Source: Anaeromyxobacter terrae
GTDB taxonomy: Bacteria > Myxococcota > Myxococcia > Myxococcales > Anaeromyxobacteraceae
Reading direction: 5' to 3'
NCBI RefSeq assembly: GCF_022690685.1
Contig: NZ_JALCYY010000005.1
Location: forward strand, 88,684 to 152,683
DNA: 64,000 nt
Shown: in pieces, positions 41,764 through 51,522 of the stretch
Layout of the letters: each line of letters opens with the position of its first letter
Numbering within the stretch: the stretch's first letter is position 1
Position numbers and translations under genes: made by a program
Notes under the pieces: model-generated
What the model saw: only the letters and a program-made list of their open reading frames with translations
Databases searched by the model: none
What the model was told of the DNA's origin: nothing

Positions 41764-43089
41764 TCACGGGGCCGCGGTGAGGAGCGCGACCGCCTCGACG
41801 TGGTGCGTCTGCGGGAACATGTCCACGGGCTGCACCGCCCCGACCCGGTAGCCCGCCTCGACGCAGGCGCGAAGATCGCGCGCGAACGTGGCGGGATCGC
41901 AGGAGACGTAGACGGCGCGGGGCAGCCCGAGCTCGCGGAGCGCCGGGCCGATCCCCTTCGCCCCCTCGCGCGGCGGATCGAGGAGCACCGCCCCGAACCG
42001 GCGCGCGGAGGCGCCCGTCTCGCGCGCGAAGGCGAGCGCGAGCTTGAGCGCGTCGCCCGCGAAGAACCGGACGTTGCCGGCGCCGCCGAGGTCGGCGCGG
42101 GCGAGATCGAGCGCCGGCCCCTGGACCTCCACCGCCGCGACCGCGCGGGCGCGCGCGGCGAGCGGTCCGGTGAAGTTTCCCGCCCCGCAGTGCAGCTCGA
42201 GCACGTCCAGGCCGTCGGGCGCGAGGAGGTCGAGCGCGGCGCGCACGAGGAGCGCGTTCGCGCCGCGGTTCGCCTGCTGGAAGACGTCGGGCCGGGAGCG
42301 CTGCAACCCCGCGGCGGCGTCGCCGGGGACGCGGGCGTGGCGCAGCACGGGATCGCCGACCACCGCCGGCGGGCCGCCCTCCGCCTGGAGGACCACGCCG
42401 GCGAGCTCCGGCACCGCGGCGAGGAGCGCCTCGGCGCGCGCGCGCACCGCGGGCGAGAGCGCGGGGAGGAGGAGCCACGCCGCCCCGCGGTCCTCGTGGG
42501 CGGACCACTCGAGCGCGACCTCGCGCGCCGCGAGGCCCGCGCGGGCGAGCGCCGGTCCGACCGCCTCGCGGAGCGCGTCGAGCCGCGCGTCGAGCAGGTG
42601 GCACTCGCGGAGGCGCACCGGCGCGTGCGAGCGCCGCCGGAAGTACACGAGCCGGCCGCTGGCGCGGTCGAGGTGGAACTTCGCGCGCGCGCGGTAGCGG
42701 AGCGGCGACGGCGAGCCCAGGATCGGGCGCGCCTCGTACGCGCCCGGCTCGAGCCGCGCGATGCGCCGGAGCGCCTCGGCGACGGTCCGCGCCTTGGTGG
42801 CGAGCTGGGCGGCGTAGGAGACGTGCAGCCACTCGCAGCCGCCGCATTCCGGATCGGCGGTCGACGCCGCGTCGCCCGGCCCGAAGTGCACGCACGGCGG
42901 CGGCACACGGACGGCGCCGGGGGCCTCGAGCGAGACCAGCGTCCCGTGCGCCGTCCCCTCACCGGCGGGGACCTCGACGACGACGCGATCGCCGGGCGCG
43001 GTCCACGGCACGAACACCGTCCGCGCGCCGGAGCGCCCCACCCCCTCGCCCCCGGAGGCCAGGTCCTCGATCGTCAGTTCCGTTCGCAC
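41764..43089 (-). CDS. TrmA/RlmD-type RNA (uracil-5-)-methyltransferase
   Basis: The 441-residue protein begins with a TRAM domain (ELTIEDLASGGEGVGR), then a four-Cys iron-sulfur site (PPCVHFG, ECGGCEWLH, LRECHLLD), and a SAM methyltransferase domain with LELHCGAGNFTG, LLDPPREGAKG and YVSCDPATFARDL, where Cys is the nucleophile. It methylates uracil in 23S rRNA (RlmC/RlmD-like) or tRNA. I place the start at GTG 43089, where the family begins and a promoter ends seven bases before; an upstream in-frame GTG at 43125 lies inside the -35 element and cannot be used. Confidence 0.92.
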   Translation of the reverse strand: MRTELTIEDLASGGEGVGRSGARTVFVPWTAPGDRVVVEVPAGEGTAHGTLVSLEAPGAVRVPPPCVHFGPGDAASTADPECGGCEWLHVSYAAQLATKARTVAEALRRIARLEPGAYEARPILGSPSPLRYRARAKFHLDRASGRLVYFRRRSHAPVRLRECHLLDARLDALREAVGPALARAGLAAREVALEWSAHEDRGAAWLLLPALSPAVRARAEALLAAVPELAGVVLQAEGGPPAVVGDPVLRHARVPGDAAAGLQRSRPDVFQQANRGANALLVRAALDLLAPDGLDVLELHCGAGNFTGPLAARARAVAAVEVQGPALDLARADLGGAGNVRFFAGDALKLALAFARETGASARRFGAVLLDPPREGAKGIGPALRELGLPRAVYVSCDPATFARDLRACVEAGYRVGAVQPVDMFPQTHHVEAVALLTAAP

Positions 43090-43096
43090 GGCCGGA

Positions 43097-43125
43097 GAGT
43101 TAGCGCGTACCGCGGCAGGTGTCAC
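43097..43125 (-). promoter_or_regulatory. Promoter of the TrmA-type gene, leaderless arrangement
   Basis: On the minus strand GTGACA (43125-43120), a 17-base spacer and TAACTC (43102-43097) end seven bases before GTG 43089. The expected transcription start falls on the start codon. Confidence 0.65.
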
Positions 43126-43158
43126 CGCGTCGTTCGCGAGGGCGCGAGCGACGCGGTC

Positions 43159-43518
43159 TCACGCCTCTTCGAGCTGGTGCCGGAGCCGGTTCACGAACGC
43201 CTCGAGGTCGCGCCGCTTGGAGTCGTCGAGATCGGTGAACTCGACGCCCATGCCCGGCACGAGGTTCACGCGGTTGTCGAACTCGGTGACCCGCGCGACG
43301 CGGCCCGTCAGCTGGTAGGGAAACGAGGCGCCGGGGAGCTGGATGAGGATCTTCACCCCCGTCCCGACCGGCAGCGGGCTGCGGGTGTTGATGAAGAGCC
43401 CGCCCTGGCTGATGTTCGTGGCCCAGTCGGTGAGGAAGCTGCCGACGCTGCGGTACGCCACCGGGATCTCGTGGTGGAGGCGCGCGGTCTTGCGCTTGTT
43501 CTCCGGCGGGCGTTGCAT
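43159..43518 (-). CDS. PilZ domain protein (myxobacterial TIGR02266 type)
   Basis: The 119-residue protein is a single PilZ domain. RKTAR matches RxxxR and NISQGG matches [D/N]xSxxG, so c-di-GMP binding is likely; GLFINTRSPLPVGTGVKI and LVPGMGVEFTDLDD are the strand blocks shared with the N-terminus of the PilZ-Hsp70 protein. It probably acts as a c-di-GMP adaptor on a partner not encoded next door. It has a strong extended -10 promoter six bases before the ATG and no Shine-Dalgarno. Confidence 0.9.
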   Translation of the reverse strand: MQRPPENKRKTARLHHEIPVAYRSVGSFLTDWATNISQGGLFINTRSPLPVGTGVKILIQLPGASFPYQLTGRVARVTEFDNRVNLVPGMGVEFTDLDDSKRRDLEAFVNRLRHQLEEA

Positions 43519-43524
43519 GCCGAA

Positions 43525-43552
43525 ACTGTAGCACAGCGATCGGGCCGGCCAA
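43525..43552 (-). promoter_or_regulatory. PilZ gene promoter with extended -10, leaderless arrangement
   Basis: On the minus strand TTGGCC (43552-43547), a 16-base spacer ending in TGC, and TACAGT (43530-43525) form an extended -10 promoter. Only six bases lie between the -10 and ATG 43518. Confidence 0.65.
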
Positions 43553-43593
43553 GGACGCTGCGTGCGCCTCCCCGTGACCCCCGCCCAGAGCTC

Positions 43594-44361
43594 TCAAGCG
43601 AGGACGAGCTCCACGGGAACCCCGCGCGTGCCGAGCCGCGCCGCCGCGCTCCCCTCGCGCACCGCGAGCTCGACGCGCCCGCCGCTCCCCACGTAGGCGA
43701 CGAGCTCGCCGGGCGCGCCGTCACCGAAGGTGCGCACGAAGCGCACCCGTTCACCCCCGGCGCGCGCCTCCGCGATCACGGCGCCCGCGAGGTCCGCCTC
43801 GCGCACCGAGGTGACGAGGTTCCCGAACGGATCCGCGACGAGCGTCACCCCGACGAGCGCGCCCCCACGCCGCTCCGCCCCCGGCCAGGCGAGCCGCACC
43901 GGGTCCTCCACGGAGGGGCCGAGCCGCTCCGCCGCGCCGCCGGCGAGGAACGCCGCGGCGGGGGCGAAGAGGTCCCGCCCGTGGAAGGTCGCGCTGCGCG
44001 GCGCCGGCACCGCCGTGCCCGGGGCGATCTCGAACGCGCGCGCGCCCGCGCCGAGGAACGGCGTGAGGAGCCCGTTGTCGGGGCCGACGAGGCGGCGCCC
44101 GGCGGGATCGACGACGCACAGCGCGCGCCGCGCCGTCCCGACGCCGGGATCGACCACGGCGAGGTGGATCGCCTCCCGCGGGAACCAGGGCGCGCACGCC
44201 TCGAGGAGGAGCGCGCCCGCCAGCACGTCGAAGGCGGGCACCTCGTGCGAGACGTCCACGAGCCGCGCCTCGGGGTGCGCGCCGAGCAGCACCGCCTTCA
44301 GCTGCGCCGGGTAGCCGGACCCGGCGCCGAAGTCGGTGAGGAGCGTGAAGAGCGGGCCCAC
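43594..44361 (-). CDS. SAM hydroxide adenosyltransferase / SAM hydrolase (DUF62 family)
   Basis: The 255-residue protein has all blocks of this family: LTDFGAGSGYPAQLKAVL at the N-terminus, VVDPGVGTARRALC, VGPDNGLLTPF, and FHGRDLFAPAAAFLA. Members split S-adenosylmethionine to adenosine and methionine using hydroxide and relate to fluorinase. The start is GTG 44361, directly before the conserved FTLLTDFG. It is 15 bases downstream of the CoA-transferase B gene and probably co-transcribed, though a link to that pathway is not obvious. Confidence 0.9.
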   Translation of the reverse strand: MGPLFTLLTDFGAGSGYPAQLKAVLLGAHPEARLVDVSHEVPAFDVLAGALLLEACAPWFPREAIHLAVVDPGVGTARRALCVVDPAGRRLVGPDNGLLTPFLGAGARAFEIAPGTAVPAPRSATFHGRDLFAPAAAFLAGGAAERLGPSVEDPVRLAWPGAERRGGALVGVTLVADPFGNLVTSVREADLAGAVIAEARAGGERVRFVRTFGDGAPGELVAYVGSGGRVELAVREGSAAARLGTRGVPVELVLA

Positions 44362-44376
44362 GGAGCGCGTCGACGG

Positions 44377-45033
<657 letters not shown>

Positions 45034-45045
45034 GTTCGGTCCTCC

Positions 45046-45747
45046 TCAGGCCGGCCGCGGACGGACCGTCCGCCGCTCGATCCACTTCTCGTACCGCTCG
45101 CCCTTCACGATGCGCTTCACGTAGATGCTCGGCGTGTGGACCGAGTCCGGATCGATCTCGCCCGGCTGCACCACGTGCTCGACCTCCGCGATCGTGACCT
45201 TCGCCGCGCTGGCCATCATCGGGCCGAACTGGCGCGTCGTCTTCCGGTAGAGGAGGTTGCCCCAGGTGTCGGCCTTCCACGCGTACACGAGCGCGAAGTC
45301 GGCCCTGAGCGGGCGCTCGAGGAGGTACTCGCGCCCGTCGATGACGCGCGTCTCCTTGCCCTCGGCGACCTGCGTCCCGACGCCGGTCGCGGTGTAGAAG
45401 CCGCCGATGCCGGCGCCGCCCGCGCGGATCCGCTCGGCGAGCGTGCCCTGGGGCACGAGCTCGACCTCGAGCTCGCCGGAGAGGTACTGCCGCTCGAACT
45501 CCTTGTTCTCCCCGACGTACGACGAGACCATCTTCCGGATCTGGCGCGCCTTGAGCAGGATGCCCAGGCCCTGGTCCGTCGTGCCGCAGTTGTTCGAGAC
45601 GACGGTGAGGTCCTTCACGCCCTTGCGGTGCAGCGCGGCGATGAGGTTCTCCGGGTTCCCGCACAGGCCGAAGCCGCCGACCATGAGGGTCGCGCCGTCC
45701 CGGATGTCCGCCACCGCCGCGTCGGCCGACTCGACGAGCTTGTTCAT
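45046..45747 (-). CDS. 3-oxoacid CoA-transferase subunit A
   Basis: The 233-residue alpha subunit has [35 protein letters not shown], and the [19 protein letters not shown] region of SCOT-type enzymes. It binds CoA and pairs with the catalytic B subunit encoded next. It starts 12 bases after the thiolase stop with GGGGG upstream. The gene order thiolase, A, B is the usual one for acetoacetyl-CoA breakdown. Confidence 0.93.
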   Translation of the reverse strand: MNKLVESADAAVADIRDGATLMVGGFGLCGNPENLIAALHRKGVKDLTVVSNNCGTTDQGLGILLKARQIRKMVSSYVGENKEFERQYLSGELEVELVPQGTLAERIRAGGAGIGGFYTATGVGTQVAEGKETRVIDGREYLLERPLRADFALVYAWKADTWGNLLYRKTTRQFGPMMASAAKVTIAEVEHVVQPGEIDPDSVHTPSIYVKRIVKGERYEKWIERRTVRPRPA

Positions 45748-45759
45748 GGGGGGGCTCCC

Positions 45760-46941
45760 TCAGCGCTCGACCACGAGCGCGACCGCCTCGCCGCCGCCGA
45801 TGCAGAGCGACGCGAGCCCGCGCTTCTTTCCGAGGTCCTTCATCGCGTGGACGAGCGTCACGAGGATGCGCGCCCCCGAGGCGCCGATGGGGTGACCGAG
45901 CGCCACCGCTCCGCCGCGCACGTTGACGTTCTTCCCGTCGAGGTCGAGGAGGCGGTTGTTCGCGATCGACACCACCGCGAACGCCTCGTTGATCTCCCAC
46001 AGGTCGATGTCCTTCGTCGCGAGCTTCGCCTTCTCCAGCGTGAGCTTCACCGCGTCCGCGGGGGCGATCGTGAACTCGACCGGCGCACGGGCGGCCCCGC
46101 CCCAGGCGCGGAGCCGGGCGAGCACCGTGCGGCCCTCGCGCGCCGCGCGCTCGGCGCTCATGAGCACGACCGCGGCGCCGCCGTCGTTGATCGACGACGA
46201 GTTCGCGGCGGTGACGCTGCCGTCCTTCTTGAAGACCGGCCGGAGGCCCGGGATCTTGTCGGGCCTCGCGTTCTTGGGACCGTCGTCGTCGGCGACGAGC
46301 GTCTTCTCGCCCCGCTTCGCCTCGACCTCCACCGGGACGATCTCGGCCTTGAAGGCGCCGCTGCGCCACGCCTCGATCGCGCGGCGGGTGGACTCGAGCG
46401 CGAACTCGTCCTGCGCGGCGCGCGAGATGCCCTGCGTCGTCGCGCAGGCCTCCGCGCACATCCCCATGTGCTGCTGGTTGTACACGTCCCACAGGCCGTC
46501 GTGGACCATCCCGTCCACGAGCTCGACGTTGCCCATCCGCGCGCCGGTGCGCGCGGCGCGGTCGTAGTACGGGACGTTCGACATCGACTCCATCCCGCCC
46601 GCGACCACCACGTCGGCGTCGCCGAGCGCGATCGCCTGCGCGCCCGAGATGACCGCCTTGAGCCCGGAGCCGCAGACCTTGTTGAGCGTCCAGCAGGGCG
46701 TCTTGTCAGGAAGGCCGGCGAGGAGCGCCGCCTGCCGCGCGGGCGCCTGGCCCACGCCCGCCTGGAGGACGTTCCCCATCACGACCTCGTCCACCGCCGA
46801 GGGCTCGACGCCCGCGCGCTCGAGCGCCGCCCGGATGGCGGTCGCCCCGAGTCGCGGGGCGGTGACGCTCGCGAGCGAGCCGAGGAACGAGCCGATGGGC
46901 GTACGCGCCGCCCCCACGATGACCACTTCGCGTCCGGGCAT
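45760..46941 (-). CDS. Acetyl-CoA C-acetyltransferase (thiolase)
   Basis: The 393-residue enzyme interconverts two acetyl-CoA and acetoacetyl-CoA. The acyl-accepting Cys is in [11 protein letters not shown] near residue 88; NEAFAVVS holds the His-region Asn, [17 protein letters not shown] has the active-site His, and [10 protein letters not shown] the second Cys. The ATG at 46941 follows GAGAGG. It is the first gene of the four-gene operon, with a promoter upstream. The operon as a whole turns acetoacetate into acetyl-CoA or the reverse. Confidence 0.95.
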   Translation of the reverse strand: MPGREVVIVGAARTPIGSFLGSLASVTAPRLGATAIRAALERAGVEPSAVDEVVMGNVLQAGVGQAPARQAALLAGLPDKTPCWTLNKVCGSGLKAVISGAQAIALGDADVVVAGGMESMSNVPYYDRAARTGARMGNVELVDGMVHDGLWDVYNQQHMGMCAEACATTQGISRAAQDEFALESTRRAIEAWRSGAFKAEIVPVEVEAKRGEKTLVADDDGPKNARPDKIPGLRPVFKKDGSVTAANSSSINDGGAAVVLMSAERAAREGRTVLARLRAWGGAARAPVEFTIAPADAVKLTLEKAKLATKDIDLWEINEAFAVVSIANNRLLDLDGKNVNVRGGAVALGHPIGASGARILVTLVHAMKDLGKKRGLASLCIGGGEAVALVVER

Positions 46942-46990
46942 GATGACCTCTCGTCGTCGGGAGCTCCGGAGGGACCTCCGGGCGCCCGGG

Positions 46991-47020
46991 AACATAGGAT
47001 GCGCCGATCCGGCGCGCCAA
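46991..47020 (-). promoter_or_regulatory. Candidate promoter of the thiolase operon
   Basis: On the minus strand TTGGCG (47020-47015), an 18-base spacer and TATGTT (46996-46991) lie about 50 bases before the ATG. The leader has a normal ribosome-binding site. Confidence 0.5.
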
Positions 47021-47044
47021 CCGAAGCTTCCCCGCGCGGCGGGC

Positions 47045-47073
47045 TTGCCCGCGGGCGGAGCTCTCTCTAACCT
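47045..47073 (+). promoter_or_regulatory. Candidate promoter of the isoaspartyl peptidase gene
   Basis: TTGCCC (47045-47050), a 17-base spacer and TAACCT (47068-47073) end 12 bases before the ATG. No Shine-Dalgarno is present, so a near-leaderless message is likely. Confidence 0.45.
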
Positions 47074-47085
47074 CCCCGCCCCGAC

Positions 47086-48075
47086 ATGCACCCCGCCGCC
47101 ACGCCCGCCATCATCGTCCACGGCGGAGCCGGAAACCTCGGTTCCGATGACCCAGCCTCATCCGGGGGCGCCGATGCCCCGCGCCTCGAGGGCGTCCGCC
47201 GGGCCTGCGAGGCCGGCCATGCGGTGCTCCGCGCCGGCGGGAGCGCGCTCGACGCGGTGGAGACCGCGGTGCGGGTGCTCGAGGACGACCCCACCTACAA
47301 CGCCGGCACCGGCGCGACGCTCACCGCCGCCGGCGACGTCGAGCTCGACGCGTCGATCATGGACGGCGAGACGCTCCGCTGCGGCGCGGTGGCGGTCGTG
47401 AAGGACGTGAGGAACCCGGTGACCCTCGCGCGCGCCGTCATGGAGTGGTCGCACCACGTGCTGCTCGCCGGTCCGGGGGCGTCCGCCTTCGCGCGCGAGG
47501 TGGGGATCCCGGCGTACGAGAACGCGCTGCTCGTGACCCCCCGCCAGCGCGCGCGCTGGGAGGCGGCGCGAGCGGCGGAGGCCGGCATCGCGTTGCGAGC
47601 GCAGGCGCAGCCGGGTGAGGCTGCGCCGGAGCGAACGGGGGGTCCGGAGGGGCTTCATCCGCCCGGGAAGAAGTTCGGCACGGTCGGCGCGGTCGCGCGC
47701 GACGTCCGCGGCCACCTCGCCGCGGCGACCTCCACGGGCGGCATGCAGCTCAAGCTGCCCGGGCGAGTCGGCGACACCCCGCTCATCGGCTGCGGCACCT
47801 ACGCCGACGACCTCCTCGGCGCCGTGTCGTGCACCGGCCACGGGGAGCGGATCATCCAGCTCACGCTCGCGCGCCACGTCGCGGATCTGGTCGGCCGCGG
47901 GGTGCCGCCCCCCGAGGCGGCTCGCCAGGGGATCGCCGCGCTCGGGAGCCGGGTGAAGGGCGAGGGAGGCTTGATCGTCCTCGGGCCGCGCGGCGAGGCG
48001 AGCTTCGCGCACAACACGCCGGTGATGGCGCGGGCGTGGACGCGCGAGGACGGGACGATCGTCGCGCAGCTATGA
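47086..48075 (+). CDS. Isoaspartyl peptidase/L-asparaginase (Ntn hydrolase)
   Basis: The 329-residue protein is a type-2 asparaginase precursor: IIVHGGAGNLG at the N-terminus, TYNAGTGATLTAAGDVELDASIMDG, and the autocleavage site before Thr in FGTVGAVA near residue 203, which becomes the N-terminal nucleophile. GGMQLKLPGRVGDTPLIG is the following conserved block. It removes isoaspartyl residues from peptides or hydrolyses asparagine. An insert of about 25 residues before the cleavage site varies between family members. The ATG has no ribosome-binding site. Confidence 0.93.
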   Translation: MHPAATPAIIVHGGAGNLGSDDPASSGGADAPRLEGVRRACEAGHAVLRAGGSALDAVETAVRVLEDDPTYNAGTGATLTAAGDVELDASIMDGETLRCGAVAVVKDVRNPVTLARAVMEWSHHVLLAGPGASAFAREVGIPAYENALLVTPRQRARWEAARAAEAGIALRAQAQPGEAAPERTGGPEGLHPPGKKFGTVGAVARDVRGHLAAATSTGGMQLKLPGRVGDTPLIGCGTYADDLLGAVSCTGHGERIIQLTLARHVADLVGRGVPPPEAARQGIAALGSRVKGEGGLIVLGPRGEASFAHNTPVMARAWTREDGTIVAQL

Positions 48076-48116
48076 GCGCGCTCGCGCCGGCCGGTCACGC
48101 TCTGCGAACCCGGTCG

Positions 48117-48551
48117 CTACTCGCCCGGCTCGCCGCCGCGAAGCGCCAGCTCGAGCGTCCCGAGCAGGTCGTCGAGCGAGAACGGCTTCCCCACGTGATG
48201 ACGGAAGCCGTGATGTGCCGCCAGGTCCGCGACGTGCTTCGACGCGGTCATGAGCACCGCCGGGAGCCGGGAAGGGCTCCTGCCCCGCATCTGCTCGAAC
48301 ACCTCGCCACCGTTCAGGCCGGGCATCCGGTAGTCAACCAGCAGGACGAACTCGTCGAGGGCTCGGGCGAGCGCGAGCGCTTCCTCACCGTCGTGAGCGG
48401 TCGTGACCTCCCATCCCTCGTCCCTCAGCACCTCGGCGACGCTCGCGCGGAAGTCGTCGTCGTCGTCGACGAGCAGGACGCGCCTCTGGAGGGCGGTCCG
48501 CTCGGCGTCGCGACCGGAGCTCGGCCCCGGCCCGCTGCGCTCGCGCGTCAA
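48117..48551 (-). CDS. Response regulator receiver protein
   Basis: The 144-residue protein is a receiver domain after a short polar N-terminus: VLLVDDDDDF (acidic pocket), LLVDYRMPGLNGG (phospho-Asp), MTAS and GKPFS (Lys). It has no output domain. The start is TTG at 48551, which overlaps the upstream stop as TTGA and has GAGG seven bases before; there is no suitable ATG. It is coupled to the GAF pseudokinase gene, so the two probably form one signalling unit. Confidence 0.85.
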   Translation of the reverse strand: MTRERSGPGPSSGRDAERTALQRRVLLVDDDDDFRASVAEVLRDEGWEVTTAHDGEEALALARALDEFVLLVDYRMPGLNGGEVFEQMRGRSPSRLPAVLMTASKHVADLAAHHGFRHHVGKPFSLDDLLGTLELALRGGEPGE

Positions 48552-49738
48552 GGCGCCGCCTCGTAGGCGAGCTGCGCTGCGAGCGGGCCTGCCGGCGCGA
48601 CCCCCGGCGCCGGGCTCGCCGACACGCTGACGACGGCGCGCCGCTCGCGTCGAGCCAGGCGGATCGCGATCTCCACGCTCCCCCCTTCGCCGGCGTTCTC
48701 GAGCGCGGACACGATCGCCCCGAAGATCTCGCGCGACGCCGCGCGCGCGTCCGCGACGACGCGCGCTTCCTCCAGCATGGACGCGACGAGCGCGACGCGT
48801 CGCGTCGCGGCGTCGGTCGCGAGCAGATCGACGATCTCCACGACGCGCTGATCGAGCCTGAACGGCTGACGCATGCCGAGCTCGTCCGAGGCGAGGTCGC
48901 GCCACAGCGCTGCGCGGTGCCTGAAACGCTCGATGGTGCGCTGCGCCTCGCGGACGAGCGCGAGCGTGTACTCGGACGCAGCGGGACCCCGTCTCGCTGC
49001 GGCCTCGAGCCGTACGCGCGCCGCCGCGTAGGTCTGGACGACGTCGTCTCGAAGCTTCGCCAGCGACGAGCCCGACCCGGACGCGAGCACCCGCTCGACG
49101 TCGCGCTCGAGCCGGAGCCGCAGCAGCTCGGCCTCGATCCCGTTCGCCGCGCAGACCAGGATGTCGCGGAGGCGCTGGGAGGCTGCGGGGCGGCGCACGG
49201 ACGTGCTGATCACGCCCACCGTCCGGCCTTGCGGATCGTGAATGGGAACGCCCTGGCACGTGAACGGATGGAACCCGCCGATGAAGTGCTCGGGCCCGAC
49301 GAACTCGACGTAGCCCTGCTCTGCGAGCGGCGACCCGATCCCGTTCGCGCCAGCCGTCTCCTCGGCGAGCAGACACCCGGGACCGGGCACCGCCTCCGGC
49401 CCTCGGACGCTCGCCTCGTCGCCGACGACGTCGAGCACGACGCCGCGGCCGTCGCCCAGCATCGCGGCGTGGCGGTCGCTGGACGCCGCTCGGGACAGCG
49501 CCGCCATGAACGGTGTCGCCGCAGCGATGAACTCGCGCTGCTCGGCCAGCAGCCGCTCCGTATCCGAGACCGAGAGCGCCTCCGCCTTCAGGAGATGAGG
49601 GCTGGCGCCGAGATCGTGGCAGCGCGCCCACGCGTGGTACGTCGACCGCCTCAGAAGCCGTCGGGCGACCGCGCCTGTCGAGACGTACCGTCGCCATGCC
49701 TCGCGGGCCTCGTCGGCGTTGAAAGGTGAGCGCGCCAT
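48548..49738 (-). CDS. AcoR-like GAF sensor fused to a degenerate histidine kinase
   Basis: The 396-residue protein has an N-terminal half like that of AcoR-type sigma-54 activators: WARCHDLGASP, LLAEETAGANGIGSPLAEQG, GPEHFIGGFHPFTCQGVPI and DPQGRTVGVISTS, ending at about 190. Instead of an AAA+ domain there is a helical stretch and a remnant HATPase-like end (FGAIVSALENAGEGGSVEI) without the usual DxGxG and second glycine box. I infer a pseudokinase. No ribosome-binding site precedes the ATG at 49738; a TAGTTA element lies 11 bases upstream. It is coupled to the response regulator. Confidence 0.8.
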   Translation of the reverse strand: MARSPFNADEAREAWRRYVSTGAVARRLLRRSTYHAWARCHDLGASPHLLKAEALSVSDTERLLAEQREFIAAATPFMAALSRAASSDRHAAMLGDGRGVVLDVVGDEASVRGPEAVPGPGCLLAEETAGANGIGSPLAEQGYVEFVGPEHFIGGFHPFTCQGVPIHDPQGRTVGVISTSVRRPAASQRLRDILVCAANGIEAELLRLRLERDVERVLASGSGSSLAKLRDDVVQTYAAARVRLEAAARRGPAASEYTLALVREAQRTIERFRHRAALWRDLASDELGMRQPFRLDQRVVEIVDLLATDAATRRVALVASMLEEARVVADARAASREIFGAIVSALENAGEGGSVEIAIRLARRERRAVVSVSASPAPGVAPAGPLAAQLAYEAAP

Positions 49739-49879
49739 CCGCTGATGGGTAACTACTCCGTGCCTAGGGCGCTCGCAGGACCTCTTTTCGACTTCGCAGC
49801 GCACACCGCATCACCCAGCGCGCTCCCTGCCTGGGTCGTGGGCTCGGCCGAACGTCTGCGTCGCCGGCGAGAGCTCTCC

Positions 49880-50587
49880 TCATCGTCCGCGCGCGATGTC
49901 CCCGCTCCCCGCGGCCTTCGCCTCCTCCACGCGCCCCTCGCCGTGCCACGTCACGTCTCCAGAGCCGCTCGTGCGCGCGCGGAGGACTCCGCCACCCAGC
50001 GTCAGCTCCACGTCGCCCGACCCGGAAGTACGGACGTCGGCGTCCCGCGCGGTGAGCTCGCGCGCGCGGATCTCACCCGAGCCGGAGGTGCGTGCAACGA
50101 GCACCTCCGCCTTCCCGGCGAGGACGATCTCGCCCGAGCCCTTCGTCGTGACCTCGAGCCGCGCCGCCTCGCCTCGCCAGCGGATCTCTCCCGAGCCGAG
50201 GGTATCGAGCGCGAGGTCTCCCTTTCCGCCGTCGACGAGCGCGTCGCCCGAGCCGCGGGTCTCGATCGCCCGGAGCTCCGGGACGGTCACGATGACGCGC
50301 GCGTCGCGGGACGGCCGGACGTCGTCGGTGTCCACGACGAGGGTGCTGCCCTCGACGCGCGTGCGGACGCGAGGCTGGAGGTTCGAGTCGACCACCACCG
50401 ACACGCCGCGCGGCGGGCCGACCTTCACCACGGCGTCGACGGCGCCGCGGAGCGAGATGCGATCGAAGGCGCCGACCTCCCGCTGCTCGGTGGTGACGTT
50501 CCCGTCACCCTCCAGGCGCCCGCGGGCGAGGGCAGGCGAGGCGGCGGAGAGGCTGGCGGCGGCGGCGAGGACGACGGCGAGGCGCAT
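49880..50587 (-). CDS. DUF2807 (head GIN domain) adhesin-like secreted protein
   Basis: The 235-residue protein has a signal peptide ending near SPALA and a DUF2807 beta-helix: FDRISLRGAVDAVVKVG at the start and then a series of GSGD/GSGE turns roughly every 18-20 residues (six or seven copies, for example ETRGSGDALV and RTSGSGDVEL). Each turn probably closes one coil of a right-handed beta-solenoid. The role is unknown; such domains are called putative autotransporter adhesin heads. The ATG follows GGGAG. It stands alone between two operons. Confidence 0.88.
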   Translation of the reverse strand: MRLAVVLAAAASLSAASPALARGRLEGDGNVTTEQREVGAFDRISLRGAVDAVVKVGPPRGVSVVVDSNLQPRVRTRVEGSTLVVDTDDVRPSRDARVIVTVPELRAIETRGSGDALVDGGKGDLALDTLGSGEIRWRGEAARLEVTTKGSGEIVLAGKAEVLVARTSGSGEIRARELTARDADVRTSGSGDVELTLGGGVLRARTSGSGDVTWHGEGRVEEAKAAGSGDIARGR

Positions 50588-50703
50588 GGAGGCTCCCGAT
50601 CCGGACGGAAAGCGGCCGAGGGATGCCCGGCCCGTGCGCCGGACACCCCCCGCCGGTCCTCTCTCCCCAGAGGGACGGATGGCTCTACGCGCGCGCCGCG
50701 GAC

Positions 50704-51468
50704 TTATTTCGCGGCCGGGAGCCGGCCCATGTCGAGGAACGGCTTCACGAGGTCGATGGGGAGGGGGAACACCACCGTGGAGTTCTTCTCCGCCGCGATC
50801 TCGACGAGCGTCTGGAGGTAGCGGAGCTGCAGCGCGCCCGGCGAGCGGGCGATGACGTCGGCGGCCTGGCCGAGCTTCTCGGCGGCCTGGTACTCGCCCT
50901 CGGCCGCGATCACCTTCGAGCGCCGCTCGCGCTCCGCCTCGGCCTGCTTCGCCATCGCGCGCCGCATCTCGTCGGGCAGATCGACCTGCTTCACCTCGAC
51001 TGCGGTGACCTTCACGCCCCACGGCTCGGTGTGCCGGTCGATGATCTCCTGGAGCTGGCGGTTGATCTTGTCGCGCTGGCTGAGGAGGTCGTCGAGCTCC
51101 ACCTGGCCCAGCACCGAGCGGAGCGTCGTCTGGGCGAACTGGCTCGTCGCGAACAGGAAGTCCGTCACCTGGAGGAAGGCGCGGTCCGCCTGGAGCACGC
51201 GGAAGTAGATGACCGCGTTCACCTTCACGGAGACGTTGTCCCGCGTGATGACGTCCTGCGGCGGCACCTGCTCCGCGGTGATGCGCATGTCGATGATGAT
51301 CATCCGGTCGATGAACGGGATGATCCACTTGAGCCCGGCGGTGCGGATCCCGGCGAACCGGCCGAGCCGCAGGATCACGCCCTGCTCGTACTCGTTGATG
51401 ATCCGGATGCCGGACAGGAACCAGAGCAGGACGACGGCGATGGGGATGGCGATTCCGATGAGCGGCAC
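50704..51468 (-). CDS. Slipin/stomatin-like SPFH membrane protein
   Basis: The 254-residue protein has one N-terminal membrane hairpin (about 3-20), then a SPFH domain: [38 protein letters not shown], and [20 protein letters not shown]. The C-terminal coiled part has [25 protein letters not shown]. Slipins form oligomers at the inner membrane and are partners of NfeD proteases, whose gene lies just upstream. It starts at GTG with GGAGG seven bases before. Confidence 0.93.
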   Translation of the reverse strand: MPLIGIAIPIAVVLLWFLSGIRIINEYEQGVILRLGRFAGIRTAGLKWIIPFIDRMIIIDMRITAEQVPPQDVITRDNVSVKVNAVIYFRVLQADRAFLQVTDFLFATSQFAQTTLRSVLGQVELDDLLSQRDKINRQLQEIIDRHTEPWGVKVTAVEVKQVDLPDEMRRAMAKQAEAERERRSKVIAAEGEYQAAEKLGQAADVIARSPGALQLRYLQTLVEIAAEKNSTVVFPLPIDLVKPFLDMGRLPAAK

Positions 51469-51522
51469 GTCAGGACCTCCGGCGACGGTTCGTTGGCGCG
51501 GCTGCGTTGGAGCGTGGCCCTA

